From Hordeum vulgare subsp. vulgare (Eukaryota; Streptophyta; Magnoliopsida; Poales; Poaceae), in the NCBI RefSeq assembly GCF_904849725.1, contig NC_058522.1, positions 231,297,084 through 231,361,083 on the forward strand: DNA of 64,000 bases. Reading direction: 5' to 3'. Positions 1 through 10,684 of this stretch are shown here, piece by piece. The notes beneath the pieces were generated by a model, which searched no databases, had not been told where the DNA came from, and saw only the letters and a program-made list of their open reading frames with translations. How positions within the stretch are numbered: the first letter of the stretch is position 1; each line of letters opens with the position of its first letter. A program made the position numbers and the translations under genes.

Positions 1-901
1 TTGGGCCTTCTCAGAGTTGAGGTTTTCCTCTAAGGAATCATACGAGACCGCGAGTTTTGTGGTTGAGGACTACTATGCGGCATGTGGTAATTTATGATGG
101 ACTAGTTGGAGCACCCGTGCAGGGTTTAATCTTTCGGAAAGCCGTGCTCACAATTATGTGGAAAACATGGATATTTTGTTAACATCCGGTTCTAGATAAC
201 TTGAAGTAACTTAAATAAAACTTGCCAACTGTGTGCGTAACCTTGAATGTTTCTTTCAGAGCTCCTTCTCTGTTCGAGAACAAGGTGGGGTTATGAATGA
301 CGTATGTAGGTGTTCAGGATCACTTAGTGATCATTCTAGTCTTCGACCGTCTTATGTAGACCACCATATTTTATTTCTGCTCTTTGTAAGTTAGCCACCA
401 TATATGCTTAGGATGCTGCAAACTCAACCACTTAACCCTACCTCACCCATTAAATTTGTTAGACTCGATACCAAGGTCAAGAGATTGTTGAGTCCTCGTG
501 GCTCATAGTTTAATACAAACACCCACAGGTACAGGTACCCCAGATGCAGATGTTCTCGAGGATACCCAGCTGAGGTGGGAGTTCGATGAAGACAGTGGTA
601 GCCTTTACGTGACGTATCCCAAGGATTAGAGGCGCATGGTCGTGATCGTGGGACTAGCAAGGTGGGATGGCATGATTTTGTCGTTTATCTTGTCTGTAGT
701 TGCACCCTGTCTTATGTATGAATAATGAATCTTTGTGTGGATTGTAATCAAGAATGTGGCGAGTGTAAGCCGAATCTTATACTCATCTCTCTATTTATGT
801 AATGGCAATGTTGTCTTGCTTGCGATATGCTTATATGCGACCCTTTCCCCTTTTGAGGCCTCACCCCCAAATAAGGAAAGTGTTGCATCTTAGTCGTTAC
901 A
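1..901 (+). mobile_element. 3' part of a long gypsy LTR (family Y), cut by window edge
   Basis: This stretch is colinear with the minus-strand LTRs that start at 14924, 28180 and 37762, read in the opposite direction. Shared blocks include the ctcagagttgaggttttcc motif near the left edge, the gtggcgagtgtaagcc motif near 758 and the terminal gcatcttagtcgttaca. It therefore ends as an LTR of that family at base 901 (..gttaca). No primer-binding site follows; the next bases read as gag of another gypsy element, so 901/902 is an insertion boundary. The left end lies outside the window, so a solo LTR cannot be told from the 3' LTR of a full element. Confidence 0.75.
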
Positions 902-1948
902 ACCATGCCCCAATTTGCCAAATGAAGGACAAGGTCATGGAGCACCAATCAGGAACCAAGCTCCCCGCAACCTGCCCTACAAAGGTAAGGGTCGTGTGAA
1001 TCACATCTCCACACAGGAAGCCCACGAGGACCCGAATTGCATACTGGGTACGTTCCTTGTGAACTCAACTCCAGCAATAGTACTATTTCATTGTGGTGCT
1101 TCACATTCTTTTGTCACCCAAAAGTTTGCGCTGAAGAGTGGCTTGAAGCCTACATTCCTGAATGGTCATATGTCGGTACAAACCCCGGTTGCAGTATTGA
1201 TGACCAATCTAGGGTGTAGAGGAGTTGGGATCAACATCAATGGGCTAGACTTCGTAGCACATCTCAGTGTCCTTAAGTCGCAAGGCTTGGACGTGATCAT
1301 TGGTATGGATTGGTTAGCCAAGCACCAAAGCATGTTGGACTGTGCCAAGAGGACAATTACTCTGACCAGTGCCCAAGGAGTCGAGGTCAAGTATGTTCCC
1401 AAACCCACCTCCGCTCAAGCCCCTCTTTCGAGAATTGAGTTGGAACAAGTGCCAATGGTATGTGAGTACCCGGTTGTCTTTCCTGATGAACTGTCTAGGA
1501 TGCCTCCCGACCGAGACATCGAGTTCATTATTGAACTAATGCCCGGATCAACACCCATATATAAGAATTCCTATAGAATGGGATCTGAGGAACTGGCTGA
1601 GTTGAAGAAATAACTGGCCGAGAAGCTCAGGAAAGGATTTATTCGCCCTAGTGCCTCTCCTTGGGGATCATCTGTTCTATTTCTGTCCCACAAGGACAAA
1701 ACTATCAGACTGTGTGTTGACTACCATTCCCTCAACGAAATCATGATAAAGAAGAAGTATCCACTCCCAAGATTGAAGACATGTTCGATCAGTTGAATGG
1801 GTACTAAAGTTTTCTCCAAGATCGACCTCACATTTGGGTACTACCAACTAAAGATCGGGACCGAGGATATTCCGAAGATGACATTTGTAACCAGATATGG
1901 GTTGTACGAGTGCACGGTCATGTCATTTGGGTTAACCAATGCCCCACC
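902..1948 (+). pseudogene. Broken Ty3/gypsy gag-pol fragment (protease and start of RT)
   Basis: The reading frame runs from the tail of gag into an aspartic protease and the first half of reverse transcriptase. The protease motif reads HCGASHSF near 1099-1122, so the catalytic Asp of the usual D-S/T-G-A-S-H is replaced by His. RT begins near 1500 (MPPDRDIEFIIEL). An in-frame TAA interrupts it at 1611-1613, and a missing base near 1769 shifts the frame before FSKIDL. The RT stops at SFGLTNAP near 1948, before the catalytic YxDD box, where it abuts sequence flanking the tandem array. The upstream side is cut by the LTR ending at 901. It belongs to a different gypsy lineage from the two minus-strand elements further right. 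It is dead. Confidence 0.85.
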
Positions 1949-2089
1949 TTACTCCAGCCTCCATTTCTCCTCCATCGCGACCGCAGCGAGCCCCAGCCTC
2001 ATCTCCACCTCTTCCCTGCTCCTTTCCCTTCCCTGAACATCGGCACCAACCACCTATCGATGCCCTCCGTTGCGGCCTCCTCATCACCA
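1949..2089. other. Unassigned junction segment between gypsy RT and tandem array
   Basis: About 140 bp of C-rich, fairly unique sequence lies between the broken RT and the first purine spacer of the array. It does not match the array core, the RT of known families or the CACTA sequence at the far end of the array. It may be remnant host DNA or the left edge of whatever element carried the array. Confidence 0.4.
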
Positions 2090-5000
2090 GCGATGAGAGA
2101 TAGAGAGAGATGGAGGGAGGGAGGTGGAGATGGAGAGAGGGAGAGGGAGAGGGAGAGAGGGGGAGAGGGGAGAGAAGGAGAGAGAGGCAGGCAGGGAGGG
2201 AGGGAGAGAGATAGAGGGGAAGAGGAGGGGGAGATGGACAGAGAGGGAGAAGGAGACGGGGAGAGGTATAGGGGGAGGGAGGGAGGGACGGAGGGCTCCA
2301 CCCACAAAGGGCCCATGAATAAGCAACCTTGACTATTCCATCATGGCTTACGTCCACCAATGAGTAGCCCGACTCGATGTAGATCTTTAGGCAGTAGGTG
2401 ATATTCTTGCCCTTACAAACTTCTTGGTTTAACTCCATGAGATTTGGAGGATCCCAAGAGTCACCTAACCAATCTAGGAGACAACACTCTCCAAAAGGTA
2501 TTAGATGGTGTATAGATGATGAACTCCTTGCTCTCATACTTCAAAAGATAGTCTCCTCAATACTGAGTCACTCTGTCATAGAGCGAGGGGGGAGGGAGAG
2601 AGGGAGAGGGAGAGGTGGAGAGAGAGAGGGAGAGGAGAGGTACAAATGGAGAGAGAGAGAAGGTGGAGAGAGAGATATGGAGAGAGGGAGAGGGAGAGGG
2701 AGGCAGGGAGGGCTCCACCCACGAAGGGTCCATGCAGAAGCGACCTTGTCTAATTCATCATGGCTTACGTCCACGAAGGACTAGCCTGACTCGAGGTAGA
2801 TCTTTAGGAAGTAGGTGATCTCCTTGCCCTTACAAACTTATTGGTTTAACTCCAAAAGATTTGGAGGATCCCAAGCGACACCTATCCAATCTAAGAGACA
2901 CCACTCTCCAAAAGGTAATAGATGGTGTATAGATGATGAACTCCTTGCTCTTATGCTTCAAAGTATAGTCTCCTCAATACTCAGTCACTCTCTCATAGAA
3001 GAAGAGAGGGAGGGAGGGTGGGAGGGAGAGAGATAGGGAGGGTGGGAGAGAGGGATGGAGGGACGGAGGGAGAGCTACATAGATAGAGATAGAGGTAGAG
3101 GGAGGGAGAGGGGGGAGGGAGGGAGGGATGTGGAGATGGAGAGAGGGAGAGGGACAGAGACATAGAGAGAGATGCAGTGAGAGGGGGGAGGGGAAGGGAT
3201 GTGGATATGGAGAGAGAGAGGCGGAGAGGGAGAGGGAGAGGGAGAGGGGAATAGGGAGAGAGGGAGATGGACATGGGGAGAGGGAGAGAGAGAGGGAGAT
3301 GGACGGGGCGGAGGGCTCCACCCATGAATGGTCCATGGAGAAGCAACCTTGTCTATTTCATCATGGGTTACGTCCACGAATGACCAGTCTAACTCGAGGT
3401 AGATCTTTAGGAAGTAGGTCATCTCCTTGCCATTATAAACTTTTTGTTGTAAATCAACAAGATTTGGAGGATCCAAAGCGACACCTAACCATCTAGGAGA
3501 CACTACTCTCCGAAAGATAAACGAAAATGAACTCCTTGCTCTTATGCTTCAAAAGATAGTCTCCTCAATACTCAGTGACTCTCTCATAGAGAGAGATAGG
3601 GAGGGATATAGGGGGGAGAGGGAGGGAGAGTGGAAGAGAGAGGGAGAGGGAGAAGGAGAGTGTCACGGAGACAAGGAGGAATGAGAGGGAGAGGAAGGAG
3701 AGAGAGAGGGAGAGAGATGGAGAGGGAGAGAGAGAGTTGGAGACAGGGAGATGGATATGCACAGGGAGGGAGATGGATATGGAGATGGATATGGAGAGGG
3801 AGAGAGGGAGAGGGAGAGAGGGAGCGGGAGGGAGGGCTCCACCCACGAAGGGTCCATGAAGAAGCAACCTTGTTAATTCAATCATGGCTTACGTCCACGA
3901 ATGACTAGCCTCAGTCGAGGTAGATCTTTAGGATGTAGGTGATCTCCTTGCCCGTACAAACTTCTTTGTTTAACTCCACAAGATTTGGAGGATCCCAAGT
4001 GACACCTAACAAATCTAGGAGACACCACTATCCCAAATGTAATAGTTGTTGTATAGATGATAAACTCCTTGCTCTTATGCTTCAGAAGATAGTCTCCTCA
4101 ATATTAAGTGACTCTCTCATAAAGGGAGAGAGGGAGGGATGTAGGGAGGGATGGAGAGATGGAGAGAGAGAGGGAGAGAGGGAGAGAGGGAGAGAGAGAG
4201 GGAGAGAGATAGAGAAAGGGGGGAGGTGGATATGGAGAGAAGGAGAGCTAGAGGGAGGGAGAGAGAGGGAGGGAGGGAGAGATATGGAGGGAGGGAGGGA
4301 GAGGGAGAGAGAGGCAGAGAGCGGGGGGAGAGGGGGTAGGTTGAGAGAGGGAGATGGAGATGGGCAGAGGGAGATGGAGACGGAGGGAGGGTTCCATGCA
4401 TTAATGGTCCGTGAAGAAGCAACCTTGTCTATTCCATCATGGCTTATGTCCACGAATGACTAGCCTGACTCACGGTAGATATTTAGAAAGTAGGTGATCT
4501 CCTTGCCCTTACAAACTTCTTGGTTTAACTCCACAAGATTTTGAGGATCCGAAGTGAAACTTAACCATTCTAGGAGACACCACTCTCCAAAAGGTAATAC
4601 ATGGTGTATAGATGATCAACTCCTTGCTTTTCTGCTTAAAAAAGAGCCTCCTCAATACTCAGTCACTCTCTCATAGAGGGAGCGAGGGAGATAGTAGAGA
4701 GAGAGATGGGGATGGAGAGAGGGAGAGGTAGAGGGAGGGAGTGAGGGAGTGCTCCACCCATGAAGGGTCCATGAAGAAGCAACCTTGTCTATTCCATCAT
4801 GGCTTACTTCCCCAAATAACTAGCCTAACTCAAGGTAGATCTTTAGGAAGTAGGTGATCTCCTTGCCCTTACAAACTTCCTTGTGTAAGTCCACAAGATT
4901 TGGAGGATACCAAGCGACACCTAACCAATCTAGGGGACACCATTCTCCAATAGGTAATAGAAGATGAACTCCTTGCTCTTATGCTTCAAAAGATAGTCTC

Positions 5001-5711
5001 CTCAATACTAAGTTACTATCTCATAGAGGGAGAGAGGGATGCAGTGAGGTAGGGAGAGAGGGAGGGAGACAGGGAGAGAGGGAGGGAGAGAGACAAAGGC
5101 AGAGAGAGACAGACAGAGAGAGGGGGCAGAGGGAGAGGGAGGGTTCCACCCATGAAAGGTCCATGAAGAAGTAACTTTGTCTATTCCATCATGCCTTACA
5201 TCCACGAATGACTAGTCTAACTCGTGGTAGATCTTTAGTAAGTAAGTGACCTCCTTGCTCTTACAAACTTCTTGGTTTAACTCCACAAGATTTGTAGGAT
5301 CCCAAGCGACACCTAACCAATCTTGGAGACACCACTCTCCAAAATGTAATAGATGGTATATAGATAATGAATTCCTTGCTCTTATGCTTCAAACAATAGT
5401 CTCCTCAATACTAAGTCACTGTCTCATAGAGGGAGGGAGGGAGAGATGTAGGAAGAGAGGGAGGGGGAGAGGGAGGGAGAGAGGGGGGTTTGGAGAGAGG
5501 GAGATAGAGAGAGGTATATACATTGAGAGAGGGCGAGAGAGAGGAGGGAGAGGGAGGGAGAGGGAGGGAGGGAGGTAGAGATGGAGAGAGGGAGAGAGAG
5601 AGGGAGGGAGGGAGAGGGAGGGAGAGAGAGGGGAGGGGAGAGGGAGAGAGCAAGGGGAGAGAGGGAGAGAGAGTGTGTGTGTGAGAGGGAGAGGGAGAGA
5701 TGAAGAGAGGG
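2090..5711. repeat. Core-plus-purine-spacer tandem array, block 1 (units 1-7 and spacer of 8)
   Basis: Each unit has a conserved core of about 285 bp running from gctccaccca through catggcttacgtccac, aggatcccaag and ctccttgctcttatgcttc to cactctctcatagag. The core is followed by a spacer made almost only of G and A (GAGAGGGA-like) of 70-310 bp. The landmark catggc or its variant lies at 2342, 2759, 3362, 3883, 4438, 4798 and 5190, giving periods of 417, 603, 521, 555, 360 and 392 bp. Period changes come from the spacer and from a short deletion in some cores (as near 4951). Frames on the minus strand through the spacers give Ser/Pro/Leu-rich peptides; these are low-complexity artefacts. I recall core-like sequence as dispersed in Triticeae intergenic DNA but cannot name its source. 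Confidence 0.9.
5707..5711. other. Target-site duplication GAGGG, left copy
   Basis: GAGGG directly precedes the LTR start (TGTGACAG at 5712) and is repeated at 10680-10684 after the LTR end. The array spacer is itself GAGGG-rich, so a chance match is more likely here than at the other insertions. Confidence 0.65.
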
Positions 5712-8700
5712 TGTGACAGCCCGATGCCGACGTTCCAGAAGCTTCCCCTTTTCTTTCCGTTTTCGTCGTGTGGGTATTTTCAGTTGTTGCATCATCATCA
5801 CATTATGCGCATCATCTGCATTGCATCGGCATCTCCGTTGCCGCCGGTTTTCAAAACTTGCATTCGTTAGTAGTTGCCGGTTCTCGTCGTCGTCCGTTCT
5901 GAGTCCGACCGCACTCGCACGCGCCCGCGACACCGTCGAAACCCTGTTTTTAAAGTGCGTTTAAAACTTTCTCTGGTCGGGTTGGGATTTGACGTGCGGT
6001 CTTATTTTAATATAGTTGGGCCGCCTGTCGAATTTCGTCGCGATCGGAGACCGTCTGGTACCCGAACGGTCGACCGTAGCGGCACCGTCTTCGGTTATTC
6101 GTCGGACGTTTGTCGGTGTTTTAAAATTGGTTGCCGCGCCGCCCGTTCCCCTCTCGTCTCCGGATGTCTACACAACACGTCCACTTAGCACGCCCCGGGT
6201 TCGGAATTGTTTAATTCCGACCGCGCGGTTGAAACCGGGGCGAAAAACTGCTAAACCTAGCCCCCCATTTGTTATAAATAGACCCCCTCCTAAATGTTAG
6301 GCAGCTAACCCTAGCCACCTCGGGATCCGCGCCCTATCCTGAAACCCTAGCGCGGCCAAACCGCTCCTCTCTCCTCCCCCGCGCCGCCGGCCCGCCAGGC
6401 CCAGATCGGGCCCGGCCGAGCCCGTTCGGCGCGCCGCCGCCAACCGCCGCCTCCTGTGCACCCGTGCGCCCCGCGCCCCCTGCCCGCAGCCGAGCGCCGC
6501 CTCCCGCGTCAACTGTCGGCCGCCGCCATGACCCAACCCCGGCCGCTGCTCGCCGGAGAGCCGCCTCCTCGAGCTGCCTGGCCGGAGCCCTCGTCGGGAA
6601 GCCGCGCAGCAGATCCCGCAGCAGCCTCCTCGCCTGCTAGCCGTGTTGCCGCGGTCTCGACGCCGGCCGCCCGGAGCTCCCTCGCCGGATCCCGTCCCGG
6701 CGGCCTACCCGACGGTCCCGGCCTCCCCGCCGGCTCCCCGTGGATGCCTTCCGCCGCCAGCGCTCCCTTCCTCCCGCGCCAGATCCGTTCGGGAGCTGGG
6801 GCTGGCTCGCCCCGTTGACCCGCGCGTGGGCCCCGCCGGCCCAGCTCCCCTCAGGCGCCCCGGCCTGCCCCAAGCTTCGCCCGGCCCAGCGCCTCTCCAG
6901 GGGCGCCCCAGATCTGAGCCGGCCCACCTCCTCGCCCTCGGCCCAACAGGAGCAGCAGCTCCAACCTCCAGCGCCCGCGAGTGGGCCCCGCGGCCGGCCC
7001 AACTCGCCAGTCCCGTCGGCCCAAGTGGCCACGCTGGTGAGACCACTCCCTATCTCTATCCTCCACCATGGCGTCATATAGCTAATAGGCGCATGCCCCT
7101 CTGTTTAGGCTTGTTAATAAAGTCGGCCCAATAGTATTTTGGGTTTTATTACGAATTTAGTTTTTTTTTCAGGATATAGACGTATTTAAAAACGCGTGTA
7201 TCTTTTCAACCGTTAGTCGGTTCGCAACGTTTTATATATGTAAAACGTGTAGTTTCTCGCGTAGAACCCGATTATAAGACTTGCATTTTTATTCGACGTC
7301 GTTTGGCGTGCCGTATGCATAGATTAACTTGCTGTCCCAATTTGGTAGTGTCCGGTATTTATTTTTCGCGCGTGCTCGGATAGCCCGGATGCCGTGGAAT
7401 AAATGTCCATGTTTTAGGGACTATTTATCCGCGTATTTTAGATTGGTCTTTGATATTTTTGCGGGTAGGGATTTGCCGTTAGTTTATTTTCCCGTATATA
7501 GGTTTTATCTCGCACTAATGTGTAGCTTTATTTTGTGTTGCAAACCCCACGTATTTTATATGTTTCCGGGGTAGAAAAATCCCATGGATTTTTCTGTGCA
7601 ATTAGTTTTAGCTTTCGAGTAAGTTAGTTCCCGAGATATTTTGCTAAGTTGTCCTTTGGTTTAATTCGTAGGATTTATTTCGTGCCTCGTTTGAATTAGT
7701 TGTCAACTAGTGATTTGATCTTGGATGTTTTGTTTAGCCGCTGGTATTTTTGGTTGCAATAGAAATGCATGTTTAGGTGTGTTTCGATAGCCCTCAAGTT
7801 GCTAGAAATAGTGCTGTTTTAGACGTGCTGAAATATTTCTAAGTCTGGAATCTGTTATATTTTGTTGCTGTCTTGTCTTGCTTTCATATTCAGATCTGTA
7901 GCTCTTTTGAGGTTGGTCCAATGGAGTTAGTTGTACCCCTTGTGTTTCTCTAGCATGCTGTTAAGTTTCATGCCATTTGGAGCCCTGTAGCTATAGGTTT
8001 TGCTGCTGTCAATATTGCTTCAGATCGAAAACTGCACTTTGAGGAGGTGTTATTTTCACTAAGTCTGAAATAGTGTGTGAGATGCGATTTTGTGACTTCT
8101 TTTCCTAGTGCTCCTTGCTGCCATGCTAGTTGTTGATAGTTGTTCGTAGAAGTGCTTCTTGTCCTCTTCCGTGCCATGCCTTGCTTGGGCATATCGGAGT
8201 TGTGTAGCCAAAGTTGTGGGGCGTAGAAATTGCTACGTGGCTGATTTTGGCAGATTGTAGTCATTTCTTGTTTTGCTCGTAGTTTTCGAACCGTAGCTCC
8301 GTTTTGATCGTGTCCTACATGGAACTTGCTTAGAATCTCGTGTAGTTTCATTTTCTCTTGCTGTTTGTATGTGTTTAAGTGCTCGTAACCGCCGTTGCAC
8401 ACATTTTTGCATTCATGCCATCATATCTTGCGATGCTTGTAACTTTTGATCCGTAGCTCCGTTGGAGATGTTCTTTATGTGTAGATTGCTTGCCATGACG
8501 CGTAGAATCACGTGAACCTATTTGTTTTGCTGTTTAACAACTAATTAAATGTGTTAATTCAGATCTGGACAGAATGGTAAATTAACATGTGAGGTCATTT
8601 CGGAGATGCTATATGTCATTTCCGACCTCATTTAAAATGCCTAGATAGGTAGTTTAATTTCCGCTTCACCTCTTGCATGTTTGACAACATTAATATTGCC

Positions 8701-10679
8701 GTGTAGATAACCGGGAGTGAACTAAATAATTAACGTGGAGTTCCGTCAATATGCAACTCGTGCATATTGAACTTCACTTAATGTGTAGTGTTTGATTGTG
8801 TGATTTGTCATGCCGTGACTTGCATGTTTTCAGCTGCTCATGCATCATTTGCGTTGTGCATCGTGTGGTGAATTTCGTGTGTTGATGCTTGTTTCCGGTT
8901 TCCCCGTCTCCATAGAGTTCCGCAAGCGTGTCGGATTGTGAGGACCCATTCGACTACGTTGGTTCGTCTGCTTCACGGAGTCATTCTTCTTTCAAGCGGG
9001 ATCTCAGGCAAGATGATCATTTCCCCAGATACCATTACTATCATTGCCATGCTAGTTTACCGTTTCTATCGATTATGTCTCGTTGCCTACCACATGTTAA
9101 ATATCAGCCTCTCAACAATGTCATGAATACCTTCAACCTGTTCGACCTAGCAAACCACTGATTGGCTATGTTACTGCTTGCCTAACCCTGTGTAGCATTG
9201 CTAGTTGCAGGTGCAGATGCTTCCATGCGAAAGCATGGGTTCCGTGTTATATCACCATATTTAAATGCTATTTAATTTAATGCACCTATATACCTGGTAA
9301 AAGGTGGAAGGCTCGGCCTTTTCTAGCCTGGTGTTTTGTTCCACCTTTGCCCCCCTTAGTTTCCGTCTACCGGTGTTATGTTCCATAAATGAGCGCTCCT
9401 AACACGATCGAGGTTGTTATGGGGACACCCTTGATAATTCGTTTTAGATTAAAGCTGATCTGGCAAGGCCCAACTTTGGTACTACATTTGCCTAAACACC
9501 TAATAAAATTGCATAGGGACTTTACGGACCCCGAGGATAATTTAATCAACCCCCCGAGCCAGTGCTCCTCATGAGTGTTGGTCCCACCTGAGCGATGTCC
9601 GGCGCCCCTCTGGTCACCCGGAGCTTTAGTGATCCCGACGTCTAGCTCATCCGCCGTGTCCTGAGAACGAGGTACGCGACTCCTATCGGGATCGTCGACA
9701 CGTCGGGCGGCCTTGGTGGATTAGTTTTACCTTTGACGAGATATCTTGTGCATCGGGATTCCGGTGATGCTTTGGGTAATCTCAGAGTTGAGGTTTTCCA
9801 TTAGGGAATCCGACGAGATCGCGAGCTTCGTGATTGAGGATTTCTATGCGGCTTGTGGTAATTTGTGATGGACTAGTTGGAGCACCCCCTGCAGGGTTAA
9901 ATCTTTCGGAAAGTCGTGCCCATGGTTATGTGGCAACATGGATACTTTGTTTAACACTGGTTCTAGATAACTTGAAGTTAACTTAATTAAAACATGCCAA
10001 CTGTGTGCGTAACCGTGACTGTCTCGTTCGTGAGTTCCTTCTCCGATCGAGGACACGGTGGGGTTATGTCTGGCGTAGGTAGGTGTTCAGGATCATTCAT
10101 TTGATCATCAGTAGTTCACGTCCGTTATGCATAGATCTTCCCCCTCTGATTTCTGGTACTCGTAAGTTAGCCACATATATATGCTTAGCCGCTGCTGCAA
10201 CCTCACCACTTACCCATGCCTCACCCATTAAGCTTTGCTAGTCTTGATACCTTTGGAAATGAGATTGTTAGGTCCCCTGTGGCTCAGAGATTACTACACC
10301 ACCAGTTGCAGGTACAGGTAAAGGTTATTTGACGCGAGCGCGTTGATTGTTCATTTGGAGTTGCCTCTTCTTCTTCTTCTTCATCGATCTAGGATGGGTT
10401 CCAGGCCGGCAGCCTGGGATAGCAAGGATGGACGTCGTTCTTCTTTTGTCGTTTGTTTTCGTCCGTAGTCGGACCCTGCTCTTACTCTTGCTGATTATGT
10501 AATGTACTGATGTGACTCTGATGTAGTTTGTGGCGAGTGTAAGCCAATTCTATATATCTCTTCTTTTCAGTACATGTACTTGTAATGATATCCATTCTTG
10601 CGACACGACGAGATGCGCTTCTATCCCTGACGAGGCCCTCGTGCCAAATTGAGGATAGGGTCGCATCTTGGGCGTGACA
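5712..10679 (+). mobile_element. Solo LTR of a long-LTR gypsy family (family X, copy 1)
   Basis: The segment starts TGTGACAGCCC, ends GGGCGTGACA and is flanked by GAGGG on both sides, with array sequence resuming immediately. It is 4,968 bp and has no internal domain, primer-binding site or second LTR, so it is a solo LTR left by LTR-LTR recombination. A minus-strand copy with the same ends is at 42995-47896. In order it holds a U3 of about 560 bp with a TATA box, a very GC-rich block (about 6300-7080) that looks like a plant 5' leader, then an AT-rich part. The last ~1.5 kb is clearly related to family Y LTRs. Long frames in the GC-rich block are compositional. LTRs near 5 kb recall LARD-type elements such as Sukkula, but I cannot confirm the family. 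Confidence 0.85.
6273..6280 (+). promoter_or_regulatory. TATA box of solo LTR copy 1
   Basis: TATAAATA lies about 560 bp inside the LTR, just before the GC-rich block. The second copy of the family has TATATAAA at the equivalent place (47329-47336, minus strand), which supports it as the LTR promoter. The predicted RNA start is about 30 bp downstream, near 6305. Confidence 0.6.
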
Positions 10680-10684
10680 GAGGG
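10680..10684. other. Target-site duplication GAGGG, right copy
   Basis: GAGGG follows the LTR end ..GTGACA and matches the five bases before the LTR start. Confidence 0.65.

Noticed and set aside
2084..5653. Many Ser/Pro/Leu-rich and Arg/Glu/Gly-rich open frames across the array
   Set aside because: They come from reading purine or pyrimidine repeats, occur in several frames at once and have no conserved domain.
6297..7134. Overlapping Ala/Pro/Arg-rich frames on both strands
   Set aside because: They lie in the GC-rich leader-like block of a solo LTR; absence of stops is due to base composition.
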